DNA of 61,925 nt from a virus. The DNA lies in IMG/VR virus record IMGVR_UViG_3300005338_000002, positions 1 through 61,925 of that record; one strand, written 5' to 3'. The translations under genes and the position numbers were made by a program. How positions within the stretch are numbered: position 1 is the stretch's first letter; each line of letters starts with the position of its first letter. Of this stretch, positions 57,301-61,925 are shown piece by piece. The notes under the pieces are model-generated. The model searched no databases and was not told the DNA's origin. It saw nothing but the letters and a program-made list of their open reading frames with translations.

Positions 57301-57476
57301 ACATAGCCATCGGCGGCCTGATGCGGTGCTGCATCGAGACGATCAAGCGCCGGGACGGTGAGTTTCCCGAAGGCGAGAACGCCCGCATCAAATGCGACTA
57401 CTGCCCGTCGCATTTGATGCGAGAGGGCGGGACTTGGAGATGGGAGCGGAAGGAGGACGAGGATGGCACTGAGTAA
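57297..57476 (+). CDS. Small zinc-type protein
   Basis: 59 residues (MNIAIGGLMRCCIETIKRRD...). C11-C12 and C33-x2-C36 with WRWERKEDEDGTE form a compact zinc knuckle of a type frequent in phage early regions. ATGA overlap at its start. Confidence 0.6.
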   Translation: MNIAIGGLMRCCIETIKRRDGEFPEGENARIKCDYCPSHLMREGGTWRWERKEDEDGTE

Positions 57477-57603
57477 TGAGGAGTTAGCCGATCTTGAATT
57501 GCTACGTGCCATTGCGCACACCGGGACGGTGCTAACCCCACCCAAATCGGGTCAGCTTAAGACACGCCGCACATCGAACGACGGGTCGCCGGGATCGCCG
57601 TAG
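57463..57603 (+). CDS. Short hypothetical protein
   Basis: 46 residues (MALSNEELADLELLRAIAHT...), GGAGG ribosome site. Its last third is antisense to the leftward frame at 57552-57662 and looks less natural, so the gene may have been cut short by insertion or rearrangement. Confidence 0.45.
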   Translation: MALSNEELADLELLRAIAHTGTVLTPPKSGQLKTRRTSNDGSPGSP

Positions 57604-57662
57604 TTCTTGTAGAGGTCGGCGTAGGTGTGGGGCTTGGGAACGCTTGCCCAATTGACAGACAT
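57552..57662 (-). CDS. Leftward 36-residue protein or gene fragment
   Basis: MSVNWASVPKPHTYADLYKN then YGDPGDPSFDVRRVLS. AGGAG ribosome site seven bases upstream, natural amino-acid composition. It could be the surviving N-terminus of a larger protein. Overlaps the end of the rightward frame 57463-57603. Confidence 0.45.
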   Translation of the reverse strand: MSVNWASVPKPHTYADLYKNYGDPGDPSFDVRRVLS

Positions 57663-57673
57663 AGGAGACTCCT
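57663..57673. promoter_or_regulatory. Palindromic ribosome site serving both strands
   Basis: AGGAGACTCCT reads AGGAG on each strand, seven bases or less from the ATG codons at 57677 (rightward) and 57662 (leftward). Confidence 0.55.
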
Positions 57674-57676
57674 GAG

Positions 57677-57901
57677 ATGGCAGTTGAGATCGAGAAGGCC
57701 GATTTCGAGAAGTACGGACTAGTGGACGGCGAGAAGCCCTCCATAGCGTCGAAGTGTCCGTTCTGCGGACGTGAGGCGGTCGCATGGGCGAACGATGATA
57801 ACGATGGGTGCGACCATCTTGAGAAGGTGGAAGATGGCGTTTTCTACTTCGAGAAGTGCGAGTGGGATCACAAGGCCGGGGAACCGATCAAGGTAGTTTA
57901 A
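57677..57901 (+). CDS. Small zinc-binding protein
   Basis: 74 residues. CPFCGREAVAWANDDNDGC plus a later C-E-W-D-H supply a zinc-knuckle. AGGAG upstream. Last rightward gene before a hairpin terminator. Confidence 0.6.
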   Translation: MAVEIEKADFEKYGLVDGEKPSIASKCPFCGREAVAWANDDNDGCDHLEKVEDGVFYFEKCEWDHKAGEPIKVV

Positions 57902-57949
57902 CCGGCGCTCTTTCAATTTGCGACGGGTTGATGTGAATCTGAAATAGAC

Positions 57950-57977
57950 CGGGCCGAGCCCTCACGGAATCGGCCCG
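57950..57977. terminator. Hairpin between convergent genes
   Basis: Arms 57950-57957 and 57970-57977 pair over 8 bases with a 12-base loop. Leftward it is followed by GTCTATTTC, rightward by no U-tract. Confidence 0.5.
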
Positions 57978-57986
57978 ATCGGCTAC

Positions 57987-58298
57987 CTAGCCCTGCGCGG
58001 GCGTTGCGCCGGGGTCCTGAGCCGCCGTGCTGGCCGCCGCGCCCTTGAGCGCGTTGTCGAGCGCCGTCAGGTTCGCGAGCGTGTCGGTGAAGTCGGGCTG
58101 ATTGCCCGCAACGGCCGCCTTGATATCGGTGATGGCGGTCGTAATAACCGCTTCGAGGCTCTGTTCGTCGGACTGCGCCTGGGCGACTGCCGCGTCGAGG
58201 TCTGCCTTAGTGACTGTTGCCATGTGGAGAATCCTTCTTGTGTTGAGATAGGTTAGCCAAACCACCCATAGGGTGATGAGGCTGAGTACGTAGGGCAT
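57987..58298 (-). CDS. Helical protein with two possible starts (membrane and soluble forms)
   Basis: 103 residues from ATG 58298 (AGGAGGG nine bases upstream) or 78 from ATG 58223 (AAGGA upstream). The long form begins with the membrane helix PYVLSLITLWVVWLTYL; the short form starts MATVTKADLDAAVAQAQSDE, a motif frequent in small phage tail and lysis-region proteins. Dual starts with and without a membrane segment recall holin/antiholin pairs. Last gene of its cluster. Confidence 0.6.
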   Translation of the reverse strand: MPYVLSLITLWVVWLTYLNTRRILHMATVTKADLDAAVAQAQSDEQSLEAVITTAITDIKAAVAGNQPDFTDTLANLTALDNALKGAAASTAAQDPGATPAQG

Positions 58299-58330
58299 AG
58301 ACTTCGCCCTCCTAGGAACCGGCTATTCCA

Positions 58331-58537
58331 TTATGCACCGGGCGGGTCGGCAGGCGACACCAACGGAACCGCCGGGGCGGCCACGTCCGCGACGGCCTGC
58401 ACGTTGACTGTGTTGGCCTTGATCGCCTTGCCGTGGCGGTTCAGCCGTACCTGCTGTATCGCGGTCACGAGGGCCGTGATGGCCGCCACGACCATTGTGA
58501 TGTCGTTGGCGAGGTTATGGATGTCGGTGGCCGTCAT
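58331..58537 (-). CDS. Small membrane protein (lysis-region)
   Basis: 68 residues. MTATDIHNLANDITMVVAAI leads into a hydrophobic helix; TAIQQVRLNRHGKAI and a proline-rich tail follow. ATGA overlap with the upstream gene. Holin-like by size and topology only. Confidence 0.55.
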   Translation of the reverse strand: MTATDIHNLANDITMVVAAITALVTAIQQVRLNRHGKAIKANTVNVQAVADVAAPAVPLVSPADPPGA

Positions 58538-58731
58538 GGCGTCACCTTATTGATCGTCACGTGCGGGACATCCCCGCCCGCAACAAGGATGTCGAGGAAG
58601 GGCTTGATCTGCGCGAACGCCTTCTCGCCCTTGACGGTGCCGAACACGTGCGTGAGAGTGTATTCGATCACGCCGTCAACGCCACCGAACAGGGCGATGG
58701 CGAAGTTGAGAAGCTGCTTACCGAGGTTCAT
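58534..58731 (-). CDS. Small hypothetical protein (lysis-region)
   Basis: 65 residues from ATG 58731 with AGGAG upstream. NLGKQLLNFAIALFGGVDGV is an amphipathic or membrane-associated helix, then KGEKAFAQIKPFLDILVAGG. First of three coupled small genes. Confidence 0.55.
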   Translation of the reverse strand: MNLGKQLLNFAIALFGGVDGVIEYTLTHVFGTVKGEKAFAQIKPFLDILVAGGDVPHVTINKVTP

Positions 58732-58766
58732 AGTATCTCCTTGTAGGGTTATCCTTGTAGAGCTAA

Positions 58767-58801
58767 GCCCGCGTGCCACAAGGATGAAAAGACACACGGG
58801 C
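58767..58801. other. Hairpin upstream of the small leftward cluster
   Basis: Arms 58767-58775 and 58793-58801 pair over 9 positions (one wobble) around a 17-base loop. It lies between the divergent genes at 58731 and 58838 and may terminate leftward transcripts from the spike gene or shape the leader. Confidence 0.5.
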
Positions 58802-58837
58802 CTGTTTCACCGGCGAGGCCGGGAAAGGTGAAAGATT

Positions 58838-59260
58838 GTGAAAAGCTACGTTCGGCCCCGGCTCACTCTCTACCGGTGCGACTTCTGCAAAAAGCACGGC
58901 ACGAAAGCTCGGATCGGCAAACACGAACCTCAATGCTTCGGCAATCCTGATCGTATCTGTGCCGTCTGCCAGAACGAGGGCCGGGTTGAGGTGGGTTACG
59001 ATGGGTGCCCGCGCCCGCATCCTCGATGGGACGACGGGGCCTGGATTCCCGAAGGCGTTGCCACGTGCCCGTACTGTGTGGCTTACCACCTCCACCTCGC
59101 CGGGATTTACTTCCAGATGACGAAGAACTTGGGCTGCCTCCCCACGATTGAGAACGTCGGGGGTCTGTCCATCACCATCCCGTCGTACTTCCCCGGATCG
59201 ATCAAGGACTACGTTGACAGTCTATACAAGGAGCACAGGTTAGGCTATCCTACGGAGTAG
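58838..59260 (+). CDS. Zinc-binding protein in reverse orientation to the spike
   Basis: 140 residues, GTG start with an AAAGG site. CDFCKKHGTKARIGKHEPQC, CAVC and CPYCVAYH give six cysteines plus histidines, a double zinc finger. The C-terminus is alpha/beta (TIENVGGLSITIPSYFPGSI). Its end overlaps the convergent spike gene by 11 bases. Confidence 0.6.
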   Translation: MKSYVRPRLTLYRCDFCKKHGTKARIGKHEPQCFGNPDRICAVCQNEGRVEVGYDGCPRPHPRWDDGAWIPEGVATCPYCVAYHLHLAGIYFQMTKNLGCLPTIENVGGLSITIPSYFPGSIKDYVDSLYKEHRLGYPTE

Positions 59261-61304
59261 CCGATACCACCGTAGACGCCGCCGACCGGCCTAATGCCCC
59301 GCCTTCTGCCGCGACGTAGTAGTAGTACGTCTTACCGGGCGTACGACCAGTGTCCGTGAACGTCCCGCCAACGATGCCCTGCTTAATGATCGTAAAGCCG
59401 ATCGTGGCCGAGGTCGAGCGGAATACGGTGGAGGCCGTACCGGGCGTTGGTGTCCACGCGAGGGCCACAGAGCCCTTCACAGGAACCGTAGCCGTAAGCC
59501 CGGTCGGCGGGGCCGGGAGCTTCGGGATCAGTGCCACGCCGGCCTCAAGCGCCTCCACGGCCGTATTCACCGGCGCAAGCGCCGTAGCGATGGCGGTATT
59601 GACATCGCCGAGCGTGAGGCCGCCCACGGCCGGAACCGGCGTAGGAGGCGATCCTGGGGCCACTGACGGGGTAGGCAGAGCCGTTCCGTTGATAACGGCC
59701 TGCTGCCAATTGTTCAGAGACGCTCCAGCATCGGTGAGAGCCATCACGGCCCCACTGAGGCTATCAACCAACGGCATGGAATCCTGCCCGAGCGTCGTCC
59801 ACGCCCACCCGGCCATGCCGACGATACCGGATGCCCTTGCGGCTTCGAGTTTCACCGGGTCAAGGTAGTGGTGCTCAGACATGAGCACGTTCGGAAGTCC
59901 CGCCACACGGGCGGCAAACGTCGTAGGGTCCTGCCCGTAGGAATGCCATCCCATGAAGTCGGCGGTTCCTGCTGGCAGAGGATTGGCGGCACATCCCCGG
60001 CCATCGCCCTGAAAGCCTTCAAACGGGCACAGGATCACCGTGGAGGGCTGCACGCTGCGGATTGCGCCACAGAGCATTGCTGCGGTCGGTCGCCATGCCT
60101 CCCATGTCGGGTACCGGTGGGGCTCGTTGAGGATGTCGATCACGACCGGGACACCGGCGTACCGATTCGCCACGAGGACCAAGAGCTTGCCGAGCGCATC
60201 TTCCCGGTCGGTAAGCGTTGCCCCGCCCGGCATGTCCTGCGGGGCAATCACAGGGATCATCCCCGCCGATAGGATGTTCTGCACGACCGAATCAACCAAG
60301 TCGGCATACCAGTGATACGCCCAATATTTGTCTGGATCGTAATTCGCCCGCATCCACTTCATGCCGAGGGAGGCGAGCAAGCGGAAATAACCGGGGGAGT
60401 TATGCGCGGGCGTCGGCTGAGACGCAAGGGCGTTGCCGAAGTTGCCGCCGATGGAGACACCGGCCTTCCCGGTCGGCCCGAACGCGGCCTTGATATCGGG
60501 ATAGGTTGCGGGATCGACCTTGACCACCCACTGCCCCACCGGGATCATTGCGCCCGGCCACACCCATCCGCTGATCTGTTTCCATCCCGAGTTGTAGACG
60601 GCCCCTTGGAGGTTGTAGAGCCCCGGCGTGCTTGGCATCGTGATATGCGACACACCTTTGAACGAAAGGTAATTGTCCAAGGGATCGCCGCCGGGCGTGA
60701 ACTGAGTGCCCCGGATGAATGGCTGCCCCCATCCCGCCGTGCCCTTGATGAGCACGTAGGTATCGACTGCCCCGGTCCCCTGCGCCTCCGGCCCGGTCCA
60801 CGGCCCGGCAGGTATCCGCACCTCGTACGGGATGTTGATCTTCCCGTCGGGGCCAGGGATCAAGGCGTTGTCCTGGTCGAGCAGGAGGGTAGGCGTCGTA
60901 ATCCTGATCTGCGTCGTCGTGACCACAAGCCCGAGATCGGGGCCGTAGAATCCCGCATTCCCGGCAGGCGGCGGGATGAGCTGCGGGGAGGGCGTCACCG
61001 GCTGCCACGGCAGTTCAGTGTTGAAGTTGGAGCCGACCGCAAACAGGACCATCCGCCACTTCGTGTAAGTGCCGACCGGCGCGGGGCCGACGATGGAGAA
61101 CGTATTCGCCATGTTCGGGAACAGGGCTATGGGATGCGCGGGATCGGAGTTGAACGTCTGCCATGCGTTCGTGTCGGCATCCAATGCGTAGACCTGTGCG
61201 ATGGCGTTCTGCCCGTCGCCGGGGCCGGTTACGATCGTTCCGCTGATTGTCACGGTGCCGAGGTCGGCGCTACCGGATGCGGTGACTGATTTTATAGTAA
61301 GCAT
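59250..61304 (-). CDS. Tail-spike/depolymerase: GH5-like glycoside hydrolase with fibronectin III end
   Basis: 684 residues. Beta-rich N-terminal Ig/carbohydrate-binding-like modules (residues 1-250), then a TIM-barrel: VVIDILNEPHRYPTWEAWRP supplies the NEP acid/base glutamate and NVLMSEHHYLDP the likely nucleophile, as in GH5/clan A enzymes. The end (LPAPPTGLTATVPVKGSVAL ... YYYYVAAEGG) is a fibronectin type III domain. Probable receptor-binding or capsule-degrading spike. It lies outside the main late operon. The start has AAGGGG ten bases upstream. Virion attachment is inferred. Confidence 0.75.
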   Translation of the reverse strand: MLTIKSVTASGSADLGTVTISGTIVTGPGDGQNAIAQVYALDADTNAWQTFNSDPAHPIALFPNMANTFSIVGPAPVGTYTKWRMVLFAVGSNFNTELPWQPVTPSPQLIPPPAGNAGFYGPDLGLVVTTTQIRITTPTLLLDQDNALIPGPDGKINIPYEVRIPAGPWTGPEAQGTGAVDTYVLIKGTAGWGQPFIRGTQFTPGGDPLDNYLSFKGVSHITMPSTPGLYNLQGAVYNSGWKQISGWVWPGAMIPVGQWVVKVDPATYPDIKAAFGPTGKAGVSIGGNFGNALASQPTPAHNSPGYFRLLASLGMKWMRANYDPDKYWAYHWYADLVDSVVQNILSAGMIPVIAPQDMPGGATLTDREDALGKLLVLVANRYAGVPVVIDILNEPHRYPTWEAWRPTAAMLCGAIRSVQPSTVILCPFEGFQGDGRGCAANPLPAGTADFMGWHSYGQDPTTFAARVAGLPNVLMSEHHYLDPVKLEAARASGIVGMAGWAWTTLGQDSMPLVDSLSGAVMALTDAGASLNNWQQAVINGTALPTPSVAPGSPPTPVPAVGGLTLGDVNTAIATALAPVNTAVEALEAGVALIPKLPAPPTGLTATVPVKGSVALAWTPTPGTASTVFRSTSATIGFTIIKQGIVGGTFTDTGRTPGKTYYYYVAAEGGALGRSAASTVVSATP

Positions 61305-61318
61305 TTTGGGATTACCCC

Positions 61319-61348
61319 TTGACAGATCGTTCCGACATGTGATAGGAT
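61319..61348 (+). promoter_or_regulatory. Sigma-70 promoter for the repeat protein gene
   Basis: TTGACA at 61319-61324, 18-base spacer, TAGGAT at 61343-61348; predicted start near 61355, followed by the AGGAGGG ribosome site and ATG at 61375. The same TTGACA/TAGGAT pair recurs at two leftward promoters of this genome. It lies between divergent genes. Confidence 0.75.
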
Positions 61349-61374
61349 TACAGCAGGCTCAGGAGGGTCTACTG

Positions 61375-61925
61375 ATGTGTGATTTCCATAGTTGTGTTGT
61401 TTACCGAGACGGCACACTGTACCATAGTGTTAAGAACAGCCATAGCGAGGCTGTCAAGGAGAGTGGTCGAAAGACGAACACTAACACTGTGTCGAAAGCC
61501 GCCTACGTCGAGTTGGAGTGGGACGGCCGGGGCATGTTCCCGAAATGGGAAACCCTTGCTCGTCTGAACGGCTCTGACTACACCAAAGCACAGCAGGACA
61601 GCGGCGAGGCGCATTATCGCAAGTTGGCGGCATTCCTCGCTGGCGATGATAGTCACGCTACGTACTTCGATCGACCGGAATACTTCGACGTAATCATAGC
61701 TCGCCTCGGCGGCTCGGTGAGTTTCGATGGCGATAAGATGAATATCGACCTGGACGGCCTGACCTCTGCTGAAGGCCTCACGCTCCCGACCACTGTGGGC
61801 GGTTGGCTGTCCCTGGACGGCCTGACCTCTGCTGAAGGCCTCACGCTCCCGACCACTGTGGGCGGTTGGCTGTACCTGGACGGCCTGACCTCTGCTGAAG
61901 GCCTCACGCTCCCGACCACTGTGGG
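61375..61925 (+). CDS. Tandem-repeat (leucine-rich-like) protein, N-terminal part, runs off the contig end
   Basis: ATG preceded by a strong AGGAGGG ribosome site about 9 bases upstream and by a TTGACA/TAGGAT promoter. The first 125 residues are a unique domain (starts MCDFHSCVVYRDG). From residue 126 a 21-residue repeat begins (LDGLTSAEGLTLPTTVGG plus three residues ending in leucine and a variable residue), resembling the short leucine-rich repeats seen in phage and bacterial surface or immunity-related proteins. No stop is reached; the frame continues exactly in phase into positions 2-154 across the contig joint. The variable residue after GG is tryptophan in the copies here and serine at the other end, so the copy number is unresolved. 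Function unknown; the repeat suggests a protein-binding solenoid. Confidence 0.8.
   Translation, partial: MCDFHSCVVYRDGTLYHSVKNSHSEAVKESGRKTNTNTVSKAAYVELEWDGRGMFPKWETLARLNGSDYTKAQQDSGEAHYRKLAAFLAGDDSHATYFDRPEYFDVIIARLGGSVSFDGDKMNIDLDGLTSAEGLTLPTTVGGWLSLDGLTSAEGLTLPTTVGGWLYLDGLTSAEGLTLPTTV
61750..61925 (+). repeat. 63-bp tandem coding repeat, right contig end
   Basis: Units of 63 bp start at 61750, 61813 and 61876 (last one cut off). They are nearly identical at the DNA level, differing mainly in the codon for the residue after GG (TGG here, TCG at the left end) and in a TCC/TAC codon. Such uniformity indicates recent duplication or gene conversion rather than old divergence. Confidence 0.9.

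Noticed and set aside
61750-61925. 63-bp repeats considered as a CRISPR array or attachment site
   Set aside because: Repeats are contiguous without spacers, in frame and encode a regular peptide repeat.

Overview
This window is an almost complete genome of a GC-rich tailed bacteriophage, about 62 kb. It carries a large terminase with a zinc insert, a small-terminase-like DNA-binding protein, a P22-sized portal, a scaffold, a major capsid protein, two head-tail adaptor-like proteins, a long tail hub protein, three large internal or ejection proteins and a glycoside-hydrolase spike. I see no tape-measure, tail-tube or sheath gene, so a podovirus-like particle is most likely. No integrase, phage DNA polymerase or RNA polymerase is recognisable. 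The host cannot be named from the sequence. Promoters look like ordinary sigma-70 sites (TTGACA/TATAAT), most genes have strong AGGAGG-type ribosome sites, and a few appear leaderless. The last 21 bases repeat the first 21, and both ends lie in one open frame of 63-bp tandem repeats, so the molecule is circular or circularly permuted and the assembly broke inside that repeat gene.

The genome has four main transcription blocks. (1) A rightward block starts at a near-consensus promoter at 54.86 kb. It carries small early genes to 57.9 kb, resumes with the repeat protein promoted at 61.32 kb, runs across the contig joint and ends at 2.56 kb in a chain of tiny, mostly zinc-binding proteins whose stops and starts overlap as ATGA or TAATG. 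(2) A leftward block runs from 54.8 to 41.2 kb and holds DNA metabolism: two small HTH proteins, a TopoVI-A/Spo11-like TOPRIM protein, a PD-(D/E)XK nuclease, a cytosine methyltransferase-like protein, a RusA-like resolvase, an ASCH-like protein, a DNA adenine methyltransferase, a DnaD/O-like loader and a DnaB helicase. (3) A rightward block (38.0-41.1 kb) has three sigma-70 promoters and small unknown genes. (4) A long leftward late block runs from a promoter at 37.96 kb to 2.56 kb. It begins with about 650 bases of densely hairpinned noncoding sequence, then carries packaging, capsid, glycosyltransferase, tail, ejection and lysis-like genes. A separate leftward group (61.3-58.0 kb) has the glycoside-hydrolase spike and three small membrane or lysis-like genes.

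The late block is interrupted by three small rightward cassettes (11.7-13.0, 19.1-19.6 and 33.45-33.78 kb), each with a TANNNT box six or seven bases before its ATG. These look like morons read from leaderless promoters. Other unusual items are a cassette of three signal-peptide proteins inside the virion operon, two glycosyltransferases beside the capsid genes, a pair of hairpins with perfectly complementary loops in front of one glycosyltransferase, and a promoter, leader peptide and terminator arrangement before the adenine methyltransferase.
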